From the NCBI GenBank assembly GCA_032164295.1, contig JAJHTX010000012.1, forward strand, positions 558,001-622,000: a DNA stretch of 64,000 nt, written 5' to 3'. The stretch comes from Inonotus obliquus. Taxonomy: Eukaryota; Basidiomycota; Agaricomycetes; Hymenochaetales; Hymenochaetaceae. Below, piece by piece: positions 11,984-23,052 of the stretch. Position numbers and translations under genes: made by a program. The notes under the pieces are model-generated. The model saw nothing but the letters and a program-made list of their open reading frames with translations. It had not been told where the DNA came from and did not search any database. Within the stretch, counting starts at the first letter, position 1; each line of letters starts with the position of its first letter.

Positions 11984-13631
11984 CCTGTCACATCACTGTC
12001 ACAGAACCCTGAACCCTAGGGTTACTCCCAATTAGGAAGGACCCTTGTCGAAAATGGGACCTCAAGATTCTGAAGGTTAACTTGACAAGCCATATATCAT
12101 CTATATTTTACAATATGGGCACTTGATACAGTGTTACTTTCAGTCCACCTACCTTCTCTGAGGCAGAAGGCACTCAGAAAAGGGGTTGACTGCTCAGCAA
12201 TTTATGTCTCTGGCTCAGTATGACTAAGTGTATTACATAATGTTTCTACTTGGAGTATATTAGTCATACTTGTATTGGTCATTGATTAGTTATCTGTCGA
12301 AATTTGAGCTCGAAAAATGCAAAAAGCTGGAAAATGACTGGAAAAGCACTTTTAACCCATTTTATAAAAAATACTTATTTTTATAACTGGTCCACCAAAA
12401 GTCCTTATTTTGGAAAAATAAAAGCACAGAATTATACATAAAGACATTCTCTACAACTCTGTGCTGATGGATTTTGAGTTGATTTGATGTTGATGAAGGA
12501 GTTCCAAATATGTTATGTTGAGACTGAATGAGCCATATCGGGAAGGTGAGGTTAGGCACGTGTCACGTCACACCTAGTCGAGTTTAACTGAGGAGTGGCA
12601 ATCCCTATCAAAAAAACAACCGTTCTCACGGTCTATGCCGCGTCATACCGGAGCTCGCCTAAGCATAAGCGATGACCGGTTTTTGAGAGACACATTTGAC
12701 TCTATATACCCCTCCCACATCACAAACATCACCAGTATTAAATGTGTATATCATGTCTTTGATGTCAAAAGACCGATATCTTCAAAAAAGAACTCGATAT
12801 TTGCTAAAATCCGCCGAGATATTGTATAGTTTTAGGTCATATCTAAGGAATTAGATAATTTCTTGAAAATTTTTTCTCAACAAAATGAAGATAGTCATGA
12901 AACAATACGATTTGTGCACTTGCACGGAAATTGTTGAGAAATTCAGTGAGTTCTGAGAGTTGGAAGAGTGCATTGAATCTCACTGAATAAAGGAAAAGTC
13001 CATCACATGACATTGCATTTGTGTGGGTGCACGAACCAGCAAAAGAGCAAGAATGCAAGAAAATATCACAAAATGTCTGTAAGCACAAAATTCACTTGAT
13101 AACTCAAGTTAATATACCATGGTACCTGTACAAACTCCAAAAATGCTATCAATGATGCTGTATAGTGCTTATCTTAGTCTTTCTCAGAGATGCATACAGT
13201 GACACCATCTACATCAAGGAATCAATATAAAAGCTTTGAAATACAGTAGATAGTATGCTTCTGATACATCCATTCCAGAAAGTCACTGTGTATGCAAATG
13301 AATAACCAGTAACAACACCAAAGACCTTGCTCAGGACCATGAGTACTGTTGACCAGTAATAATCTATAATAGAATATGCTATTTATGCTCATTTTTGTCT
13401 ACATTTGTCTAGTATCATATCAACTGAATGTCTGCATTTATTTCTCTAGCATATTTCTCATAAAATGCTAATTATCTGGCCACAGGAAGGATTGGTACAT
13501 TGTATCAAAAGGCGGTAAATATGGATCGCCGTTGTTTACCATATATGGTAAATATTACAACTCCGCTTGAAAAAAGGGGGCTCGCGCGGCACTTGGGGAT
13601 TGCCACTCCCCAGTTTAACTTTCGCCAACCT
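11957..13631. mobile_element. Non-autonomous DNA transposon-like element with inverted ends and TA flanks
   Basis: The ends are inverted repeats of about 20 bp: AAGGTTGGTGAAAGTTAAAC near 11956 and its near-complement ending at 13632, with one T/C difference. Each end is bordered by TA (11955-11956 and 13632-13633), as expected for Tc1/mariner-type duplication, although the TA can also be counted as part of the repeat. The interior is AT-rich with no open frame long enough for a transposase, so it cannot move by itself. A further inverted pair (AGTTAAACTCGACTAG at 11968-11983 and its complement at 12574-12589) shows that it is composite. Confidence 0.65.
12590..13611. mobile_element. Inner inverted-repeat element nested in the larger one
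   Basis: Termini match as inverted repeats: GAGGAGTGGCAATCCC at 12590 and GGGGAGTGGCAATCCC on the complement at 13611. The 9-bp string AGTTTAACT stands in the same orientation immediately outside both ends (12581-12589 and 13612-13620), which fits a target-site duplication of the length made by Mutator-like elements. Because AGTTTAACT is also part of the outer arms, an alternative is that these are arms of one compound element. No transposase is visible. Confidence 0.5.
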
Positions 13632-13633
13632 TA

Positions 13634-14393
13634 GGATCAAAGACTTGGACATAGCACTTGTGATCGAGTACGATTCTTGTAGTACATTATAAGAAACGTG
13701 CATTAATCCGAGAGTGATAATCCAGAAACATACTCACGTTTTGCTAGGAATCTGTTGACAATACATTCTGAGGGTCTGGCATGAAGCTACATAGAAGTTT
13801 AGTCGGAACCCTGCATTGTATTGGCAAATTTATTGTTTCCTGAGGGTGAATTGTAAGGGAGTCACTAGCTTGTCGCAATGTAAGCCGAGTTGGTGCCAGT
13901 ACTCAACCATGTTGACCTGTGAAGAAGTGTTCATAGAGTGATTCGCAATGCGCACTGTATTGATTGATTACAGGTCCCGCCTATGGCTTGCGCGCCGCTT
14001 ATGGTGTGTCAGCTGACCGACACCTTCACGGACCGACATATTGCAGGGAAAACCATTCAAGTCCGGAATGTTGCTCCGTATATCTTCTGACATTGCATAG
14101 AAGAAACATGGCACTGTAATGGAACGCATAGATTGGTTCGAATTGGCCTTTTGCCTCTCTTTCTCCGTGATGGGTTAGTGATAATCTTTTGCAGAATCAA
14201 CATCGTATGCGTATTGACGCATGTGATGGACATCGGTCAGCTATTCACCTCGGGAACGCATGGAGTATCTAGCTTTGGTACCATGGCGTACGTCAGGCTT
14301 CAGTCATGACACCGTCTCCGAACACATATAAACAATACGAGGATATTATGCCTTTTTCTTCGCCGTCTCTCAGCAGACTACAGGCAGTACACC
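13634..14393. promoter_or_regulatory. Upstream region of carboxylesterase copy 1
   Basis: No coding signal is seen. TATAAA at 14328-14333 precedes the esterase ATG by about 65 nt. From about 14252 onward the sequence is recognisably similar to the region upstream of the second esterase near the right edge, so the promoter was duplicated with the gene. Confidence 0.5.
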
Positions 14394-16459
14394 ATGCGAA
14401 CCTACGCTCGACATCTTATTGCTTCAGTACTCGTTCTCCGCCTTTCTCTTTGCAGAGCAAGTCCGGTGAACTTCTCCAGTAACGGCCATATTATCGATGT
14501 TGGGTATGTAAAGTACCTCGGGAACTTCACGGAACCATTCAGCCTAGCATTTCTTGGAGTGCCGTATGCAGAGCCTCCTGTCGGGGACCTTCGCTTTCGT
14601 GCACCTGTTCCTCTGGATAACGCGAAACTAGAGGGGAATGATGAGGTTATTGATGCGACTAGTTATCCTGACTTCTGCGTCCAAGGTAGCATAGGTCAAG
14701 GTGACGCTGGTGGTGCAGGAAGCGAGGACTGTCTGAAGATCAATATATACACCCCGGTCAACGCGACCTCTCATAGTAAACGTAAGTAAGCTGCGTTTTT
14801 GTTCCTGGCATATCTGATTTCATCACTCTCAGTGCCCGTATTATTTTACATTCATGGTGGAGGTGAGCCTAATTTTATAAAAGTATGAATAGCTAGGTTG
14901 ATTCTCAGCATAGGTTATGTCTATGGAAACCCTCGGAACTGGCCATTCGACCATTGGATCAATCAGTCACCCAACGTCGTGATTGTATCCGTCTACTACC
15001 GACTCGATTCTTTCGGGTTCCTCGCACATCCCAACTTCGCTAGATCGGGTGGTGCTGACATGAACGCAGGAATCAAGGATCAAGTACTCGCGCTCAAATG
15101 GGTACGAGAGAGCATAGCAGCGTTTGGAGGCGATCCGGACCAGGTAACGATAAATGGCCAGAGTGCGGGTGGAGGAAGTGTACAGATACACCTAATCGCA
15201 AACACTGGGCCGAGGAGGTTGTTTTCTGGTGCAATCGCGCAAAGCGTTTATAGACAGATCCTTCCGCTCCCTAGACAACAAGAGGTGAACATCCATTCTT
15301 TTCTCCGTGAAGATGACGCATGGCTGATTCACAGTCGCGCCGAAGCTATTATTCAATTTCTATGCCGAGCAGACTGGTTGTGGTGGTCTTGGGTCCGTTG
15401 AATCCGCCGTTCGTTGTTTACGCAACGCGCCAATAAGCGCCCTAGCAAGAGCACAGGATGCTGGCTCATCATTGTACGTGATCTAAAGCTCAATGCTATG
15501 TCAATTTTTATCGAATCTGATTGTCGATTAGCAACGGATCTTTGTTCAGCAAATGGCTTCCAGTCGTGGATGGCACACTCATACCTGATTATCCTACTAG
15601 ATTGCTGGCCAAGGGCAGGTTCGCTCGTGTTCCGGTGATATCAGGGTAAGATATATAGAGTCCACTTTGCTATTCCTACTCACGACGAGATAGGGCAACG
15701 AGTAATGAGACACTTACTGGTTCAACGGACATCACGGATTATATACATCGATCGTATCCTCACCTGACGCCTTGCGAATTAAGGGAATACGACAAAGTGT
15801 ATGATCGCTCACAGTTCTCGTCGGACGCTGAATGGATACGAACTGCTACCGGAGAACCTATGGTGCGCTGCGGGGTGAGTGTTATTCAAGTCACCCAGTC
15901 TTGAGCGATACTGACGCGCCGGACGTACAGCGAGAGACAGTCGGCAACGCGGGTGTAATACATTCGAAAGCGTGGACATATCGCTATAACCAGCCCAACC
16001 CAACTCAGAATGAACCGGGGATCGTGGAACACGCCGCAGAGAATTGGATGATGTTCTTGGGTACGAATACTGGGTAAGCATCGACGAACTCCCGGAGAGT
16101 CCTTTGTGCTGACGCTCGAGGAACATTGAAGAACGAATGGCAGCAATGTATTCACGGGTCTGAATGAAGTCGAGACGGCGTTCAGCGAGGAGCTGATAGC
16201 TTATTGGCTTTCGTTCGTAAGATCAAAGAATCCGAATACGTTCAAGCTCGCAAAATCGCCGGAGTGGCCCGATTTCTCTACGGGAAGGAGGGCGGTTCTT
16301 CAGCAGAACTCTGGCAGTAATATAAATAGCAGTGGCATTTTCGTTGAGAGGGAGTTCGCCGGAGACGCGAGCCGCTGTGCGTTTGTAGCATCTTTAGTTG
16401 ATCATATGCAGAATTAGGTAGCCATAGCATTGCGTAGTACACGTATTGTAACCACGAAT
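14252..16459 (+). repeat. Left arm of the inverted esterase duplication
   Basis: The esterase gene, about 140 bp of upstream sequence and about 40 bp after the stop resemble the complement of 61757-63964. Exon lengths are identical in the two arms (388, 30, 371, 139, 114, 181, 143 and 274 nt), while introns and many codons differ. Confidence 0.75.
14394..16417 (+). CDS. Secreted type-B carboxylesterase, copy 1 (possible frameshift)
   Basis: An alpha/beta-hydrolase of the carboxylesterase type-B family, predicted to be secreted (hydrophobic residues 7-20). Eight exons: 14394-14781, 14833-14862, 14914-15284, 15335-15473, 15532-15645, 15694-15874, 15931-16073 and 16144-16417, about 546 aa. Landmarks are FLGVPYAEPPVGDLRF, HGGGYVYG (oxyanion hole), and the nucleophile elbow INGQSAGGGS, where Gln replaces the usual Glu before Ser. 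The cysteines at DFC and SEDCL fit the conserved first disulfide. The join of exons 3 and 4 is odd: canonical splicing leaves the well-conserved exon 4 frame one base out. So there is a frameshift, an unusual splice, or an error in my junction. An inverted paralogue lies at 61798-63813. Confidence 0.8.
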
Positions 16460-16994
16460 ATTGGATTGATGCCAGTGGATCGGTCGCGTCAGCGTGCTCG
16501 ATCGGGAGTGGGCCGTTGATATCCTATCCACTCTATCATGAAATCCTGCTTGGAATGGAACAGAAATCAAGATGCTCTGACTCTGAGTCACGTTGAGCAC
16601 CCTTGGTCTATGTGTCCTTGAAGGATATTCACCACAACGACTAGGGAAGAATAGCATTCCCTATTTGTCCGTACCCTATCCCTATGGGTTTGCAGCCAAC
16701 TTGTTTGAATAAGACATGCGGTGGATAGTCTTCGATGTTATCCTTCTTATACTGTTATCCTTCTTATACTACCACACAGCCACACAATTCTTGACCTTTT
16801 CCACATGTACAGAATTGCATTTTTCTTTTCTTTACGTGGTTATATGAGTATCGATTGAGAAATTTGTTGCCCATCAAGGACCCACATCAAAAACCATGCA
16901 TGATCGGCAAAGTCTCAGAATACTTGTAGAATATATTTAAAACTGTACACAGAACGCAAATAATTCGAGTTCTCTCCGAAAAGAAACCTAGCAT
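16418..16994. other. Intergenic with a short tandem repeat
   Basis: This lies between the stop codons of two convergent genes. It contains two adjacent copies of GTTATCCTTCTTATACT (16737-16770). Nothing else is recognised. Confidence 0.6.
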
Positions 16995-19448
16995 CTAGTG
17001 AACACAAATAGCGGACGCCGGTGGCATAGCGCTGGCCCAACGACTACTGTCGGCCATAACCCGATCAGCATGGATAGAATTTGGATAATTGTCTCTATAC
17101 TTCTTGAGCCAGTCTATCCATGCTCCCCTCGCCCTGCTGATTGACCATCGTTCCTTCACATCCTCGTTCCTAAGCCCTGCTGTAAGGTCTAGGACAAACC
17201 TCCTCTCCTCAGACATTGATTCTGCATGGATCATCTCCCAAAGTACTTCTCCACAGCTGAACGCATCGGCGAGGAATGGGTCGTACTCGAGTCCATCCCC
17301 CGATTCCGCTTCAGGGGCACAATAACCAGAGGTACCGAAGATACCTTTAATCTTGCGACTTCCATTAGACTTGAGTATTGCTGCCGAGTCAAAGTCGATG
17401 ACTCGGATAGACTTGGAAGGTGAATCCCACAAGATATTGGTAGGCTTGATGTCAAGATGAGCGATATGAAGGTCATGCAATTGTGAGACGATCGTAAGTA
17501 AGTCCCAGGCAATCTGGACCTCGTGACCAAATGGTGCGTCTGGCAATCCCCAGGAGTGGAGGAGAGGCACCCCGCCGAACGGCAGGAACATAACCCGATA
17601 GCCAGAAACCTCGACAACCTTCGATGGAAGAACGACGTGATTGAGGAGGAAGTCAGATCCTGATTCGCGGATGATATCGAATGCATCAAGTTCAGGTCTG
17701 TTTGTGAGTTTGATAAAGCCGAGCGTCTGAAATGGTGCTTCGATCATCTTAACAACAGCGACATTCTCGTGCTGCGAGAAAATGATAAGAAGGAGATATT
17801 GTATAGGTCAGAATACACAGACCTTCGTTCCTTGGACGCAAGCACCGTCCGGGCAGAGGAGAGATTGGACCTCCGTAGAAAACAACAAGGCGGTGGTACT
17901 CGACTCCTCTACGATAGTCGAAAGTTCCGGCTGCTTACTTGATCGATGAGTGTTCCCTGCTGGCGCTGGCGGATCCTTGTTTGTGGTGAATGACGGTAGG
18001 CCGTTGCTCTCAGAGACAAGCTTCGTCAGCACCTCGATATTGTTTCGGTCGCATCGGTCTCCTACATCCGAACGCCTTCGTCGATAGTTGAACAAGATCC
18101 GGGCAAGCCGAAGGGCTGCAGCACGTTGCCCGAGATCGAATCGTTCCCGAAAGATTTCAACCTGAGAGGAATCAGTGGCTACTCTGGTGCATCATTAGGC
18201 GTGGCCTACATTGTAGTTTTCATCCGCATGAAATAAAAACAACTCAACAAGGAAATACTCATGAACAAACATCCCGAGCAGCACATTCTCGTCCTTGCGT
18301 GACTCTGAAAGTACGAATCGCCGTTGACGACACGCAACCACGCCCTGTAAGATCATCCTTGTACGGTCCTTCCGCTGGACACGGGAATCCACCTCACAAA
18401 TCAAGATGGGCAGACTAGATGATTTGTCGATTACAAGGAGGTCACTCTTTGGCGTGTATTTATAGACCTTGGGCTGCTCTTTCGTGCGGATGAATAGCCG
18501 GAGTCTAGAACCACGGTCTCTGAAAGAGAATCAGCTCCAGCCATCTGCCAAGGAAGGGAAACTCGTACGCCGTCATCTCCAGCTTTCCCAGCAAGCGTTG
18601 TTCATCCCAGAAGAAGGGAGCCTGTATCAGCATGGATCCAAAGAACAACGAATGAACCGCGGACGAGTCGAAATTTCTGGACTCGAAAGCATCTATGCCG
18701 CGCTCAATATTGCGGAAAATGTTGTCGTAACAACTCAGTTCCACATGCGTAACTTGGGAAGAACCTGATGCATCGGCTAATACTTCGGTGAGAAAGCCAC
18801 GCAACGCTCGCTCTTCTCTGATGCCGTCGCGAAAGGAAGGGAACTGCTCTAGCATAGAAGCATCCTATTCATGGAGATGTTAACGATAACGGCACAGTGT
18901 AGATCAGAACAAGCACGCACTACCGTCCTGGGACTATTGAGCTCTTCATGCAGAGTCCGGAGAGTATCCCTAGCATCAGCGATTTGCGTTGTCCTCTGTG
19001 CAAGATTTTCAGGCAGGTCAGGGTCGCCAGGATCCCAATAGCCTATTCTTTGTACGTAAATTGTCGACTGTTGGAATATTTCGGGATACTTTTCTTTTAG
19101 TCGCGCACTCTGACGCGGCTGTGGACCAAAAGGTTGTCACGAAGAACGAAGACAAGGATAATTGTGAACATACTGTCGCTGGAGTAAGCTGATCACGGAT
19201 AGGAAGGGAGAGCTTTGTTATATTCTGCAATCCTGTAGAGGCGTCAAGAAAGACTGTGCTTTGTTGGCCAGGTGGAACTCTGAGGCAAGTATCAGTCCGA
19301 GCCACTTCAAAGTATGCGGCACGTACCCTGTTATCTCTTTAATAGCCCGCTTTACGAGCCGTTCTGTCACTGTAGTCCTCTCAGAGTATTCAACATCGAT
19401 TTCGAAATCCAAAACTTTCCCGTCCTTGAGAAGGGTGCGAGCGTACAT
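16995..19448 (-). CDS. Protein kinase fused to a possible PD-(D/E)XK-like domain, copy A
   Basis: Seven exons with consistent phases: 19448-19327, 19279-19174, 19118-18924, 18864-18569, 18519-18210, 18161-17823 and 17771-16995, giving 714 aa. The N-terminal 240 residues match no family I know. Around residues 250-340 is a segment SDLLVID ... LPILICEVDS ... ILQGVVACR. Its Asp, Glu-x-Asp and Gln order recalls the PD-(D/E)XK nuclease fold, with Asp in place of the usual Lys. The C-terminal kinase has VAVVK (beta-3 Lys), HLDIKPTN (catalytic loop), DFD instead of DFG, and GYCAPEA (APE). There is no signal peptide or membrane helix. Copy B lies directly upstream in the same orientation. Nuclease-like plus kinase fusions are known among Crinkler-type effectors; that link is inference. 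Confidence 0.8.
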
Positions 19449-19801
19449 GGTAATGAGGATGAGAGTTGAGAGTCGAGAGTCGTAGATTATTGCAACTGAT
19501 TCGTAATAAGTTCTCACGCACTGACTTTGTCAGCGCGGCTCTCCACAAAAATACTTATGAGTGTGATTCTTTCTCATGTCGAAGAAAGAATACCAGTGAT
19601 TAGGTTTCTGGCTTCGCCAGGAAGTCTAAATCTGAGTCTGTGAGGTTATGAATTTTTTTGAGGAGGGAAGGGAGAGTGCCCACTGCCAGGTGAAAGCATT
19701 GCAGATCAACTTACCATACATAGGTTAGCCTGAGAGAATTGAAAGTCCGAATTTTAGTCATCGTGGCTGTGTCAAAATCGTCGTTTTGTTTCACATATTA
19801 A

Positions 19802-20326
19802 AATGGGGGTCGGCAAATCCCAAGTTCAACGCGCACGCTTGATTTTCGTCGGAGCTTAAACATTTCCCTTATTTAGGCAATTCACGTAGATCACATTTAC
19901 AACAGCCGGGCAGGTCCGGACTCGTTCTACAGTTTCTACACTAGGCTGACTGGTTCTCCACTGTACACACAACACCTTATAACTCTGCCACACCAGCAAA
20001 AACAACCATTCTTTTTGCATATATTGCATATGTGACATAAATACAACAATCCTATGGAAGCAGAATTTCGATTTTGCTCCTCCTGCCTAAATTAAATTCT
20101 TTATTTCTGGAAAATTGAAGGATTTAAAGAAACAAAAACCATAGAAGTGTTTTTATATATGCATGATTACCTTTTACAAAAACTCAGAGCAGTCTATGGG
20201 CTGGGAAGCAAGTTATAAGGATATGTCTTTTTACTGTAAATGCAATTGAAACTCCGACGTACGGAACACTTAGCCGAAACCGTGGGAACACGCGAGTTGG
20301 ACTTGGACAATGACATTGCCGACCCC
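19802..20326. mobile_element. Small inverted-repeat element (MITE-like)
   Basis: The ends share GGGGGTCGGCAA in inverted orientation (left from 19805, right ending near 20327), and the similarity continues loosely inwards for about 30 bp. The identical 10-mer CACATATTAA stands directly outside both ends (19792-19801 and 20327-20336), as a target-site duplication would. No transposase frame is present. It sits in the spacer between the two kinase paralogues (19449-20486), which otherwise shows no gene. Confidence 0.6.
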
Positions 20327-20486
20327 CACATATTAAGATTAGTGTGCATGTGGCTTAACTTTCACGCCTCGTTCCTCCAACAAGACGGCTGCATAGTTCA
20401 TATCCCGATCAGCCTACACCGAATTAGGCGCGGTCAGCATTGTTGCAATATGTGATTCGCGGACCCCAGAATCCCTGTGATTCACC

Positions 20487-22853
20487 TCAATCTTGAATCT
20501 TTTCATTGTCTCTATACTTATTGCGCCAGTCAATCCATGCTTCCCTCGCCCTGCTGATTGACCATCGTCCTTTTACATCCCAATTTCTTAGGCCCGTCGA
20601 GAGGTCCAGGACAAACCTCCTCTCCTCAGACATTGATTCTGCATGGATCATCTCCCAAAGTACTTCTCCACAGCTGAACGCATCGGCGAGGAATGGGTCA
20701 TATTCGAGTCCTTCCCCCGATTCCGCTTCAGGGGCACAATAGCCAGAGGTACCGAAGATACCCTTAATCTTGCGACTTCCATTAGACTTGAATATTGCTG
20801 CCGAGTCAAAGTCGATGACTCGGATAGACTTGGAGGGTGAATCCCACAAGATATTGGTAGGCTTGATGTCAAGATGAGCGATATGAAGGTCATGCAATTG
20901 TGAGACGATCGTAAGTAAGTCCCAGGCAATCTGGACCTCGTGACCAAATGGTGCGTCTGGCAATCCCCAGGAGTGGAGGAGAGGTTCGCCGCCGAACGGA
21001 AGGAACATAACCCGATAGCCAGAAACCTCGACAACCTTCGTTGGAAGGACGATGTGATTGAGGAGGAAGTCAGATCCTGATTCGCGGATGATATCGAATG
21101 CATCAAGTTCGGGTCTGTTTGTGAGTTTGATAAAGCCGAGCGTCTTGAATGGGGCCTCGATCATCCTAACAACAGTGACATTCTCATGCTGCGAGAAAAT
21201 GATAAGAAGGAGATATTGTATAGGTCAGAATACACAGACCTTCGTTCCTTGGACGCAAGCACCGTCCGGGCAAAGGAGAGATTGGACCTCCGCGGAAAAC
21301 AATAAAGCAGCGGTACTCGGCTCTGCGATACTTGAAATACCCGACTGCATACTTGATCGGGAACTGTTTCCTGCTGGCAGACTCTTGTATGAGGTAAATG
21401 ACGGTAGGCTGTTGCTCTCAGAGACAAGCCTCTCCAGCACATCGATCTTTTTCTGGTCGCATCGGTCTACTACATCTAGAAGCTTTCGTCGATAATTGAA
21501 TATGATCCGGGCAAGCCGAAGAGCTTCATTTCGTCGTCCAAGAAAGAGTCGTTCCTGAAAGATTTCAACCTAAGAGGAATCAGTGGCTACTCTGGTGCAT
21601 TGATAGGCGTGGCCGACATTGTAGTATTCATCCGCATGGAACAAATTCAACTCAACAAGGAAAGTCTTATGAACAAATATCCCGAGTATCACATTCTCGT
21701 CCTTGTGTGACTCCGGAAGTACGAATCGCCATTGACGACACGCAACCACACCTTGAAAGTTCATCCTTGTACGGTCCTTCCGCTGGACATGGGAATCCAC
21801 CTCACAAATCAAGGTGGGCAGACCAGATAATTTGTCGATTACAAGAAGGTCATTTTTCGGCGTGCACTTAAATACGTTGGGCTGCCCGTTCCTGCTGATG
21901 AATAGTCGGAGTCCAGAAGTACGGTCTCTGAAAAGGAATCAACTCCGGTTATCTGTCAAGGAAGAAAAACTCGCACGCTGTCATTATGAGACTTCGGAAC
22001 AAGTGGCGTTCCCATGTAAACGGAGGGAGCATCATCACGGATCCGAAAAACAACGAATTTGCTGCGGGTGAGTCGAACGAACTAGATTCCACTATCCTCA
22101 CGCGGCTCACGATATTCCGGAATATATCGTCATAGCATGTCAGTTCTACAGGCGTAACTTGGGAAGAACCTGATGCATCAGCTGTTACTTCAGTGAGAAA
22201 ACCACGCAACGGTCCGTCTTCCCTGATGCAATCGCGAAAGGGAGGGAACTTCTCTAGCATAGAAGCGTCCTATTGATGGAAACATCAACGACGACTGCAC
22301 GATACCGATCTGAACAAGTACGTACTACCGTCCTGGGACTATTGAGCTCTTCATACAGAGTCCGGAGGAAGTTCCCAGCATCGGCGATTTCCTCTATTAT
22401 CCGCACACGATTATCAGGCAGGTCAAGGTCAAAAATATCCCAATAGCCTATTCTGCATACGCGAATTATCGACTGTTGGAAGATTTCCGGGCACTTTTCC
22501 TGTAGTCGCGCCCCCTGGTGTGATTGTGAACCAAAAGGCTGTCAGGGAAGCCGAAAGCAAGGGACACTGTGAGCATACCATAGCTGGAGTAAGCTGATCA
22601 CGGCTAGGAAGGAGGAGCTTTGTTATATTCTGCAATCCTGTAGAGTCGGCAAGAAAAATTGTGCTTTGTTGGTCAGGTGGAATTCTGAGACAAGTGTTAG
22701 TCCAAGCCACTTCAAACGATACTGCACGTACCCTATTGCATTTTGAATAGCCCGTTTTGCGAGTCGTTCTGTCACCGGAGTCATCTCAGAGTACTCGGCA
22801 TCGAATTCGAAGTTCAAAACATTTCCGTTCTTGGAGAAAGTGCGAGCGTACAT
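20487..22853 (-). CDS. Protein kinase fused to a possible PD-(D/E)XK-like domain, copy B
   Basis: A tandem paralogue of copy A with the same seven-exon plan: 22853-22732, 22684-22579, 22514-22329, 22269-21977, 21927-21618, 21569-21240 and 21188-20487, giving 682 aa with an intact frame. The nuclease-like segment keeps LPTLICEVDS, and the kinase keeps VTVV(R), HLDIKPTN, DFD and GYCAPEA. The residue after VTVV is Arg where copy A has Lys, so the ATP-binding lysine may be lost, although the N-lobe here is too atypical to be sure. The acceptor used by copy A before exon 3 is mutated here (CACAG to CACAA), and a CCAG nine bases downstream restores the frame. The C-terminus is shorter (ends NEKIQD). 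The kinase domain is about 94 percent identical to copy A; the N-terminal part is much less alike. Confidence 0.8.
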
Positions 22854-23052
22854 GATGATTGAGAAGTGGACGAAAGACGAAGATACGAAGCGAGAATACA
22901 ATGCTGATCTCTTGGCCTTCCTTTTTTTTCGGAGTCTGAATTATCTCCAAAGTTGGTAGGCTACGTCGATCTTTTAGTCTCACTTTGGGCTAAATTGTAG
23001 ATCTTTTCCCAAATTCTCGCGGAGGCTCATGCTCACGCTATTTGCTGATTCT

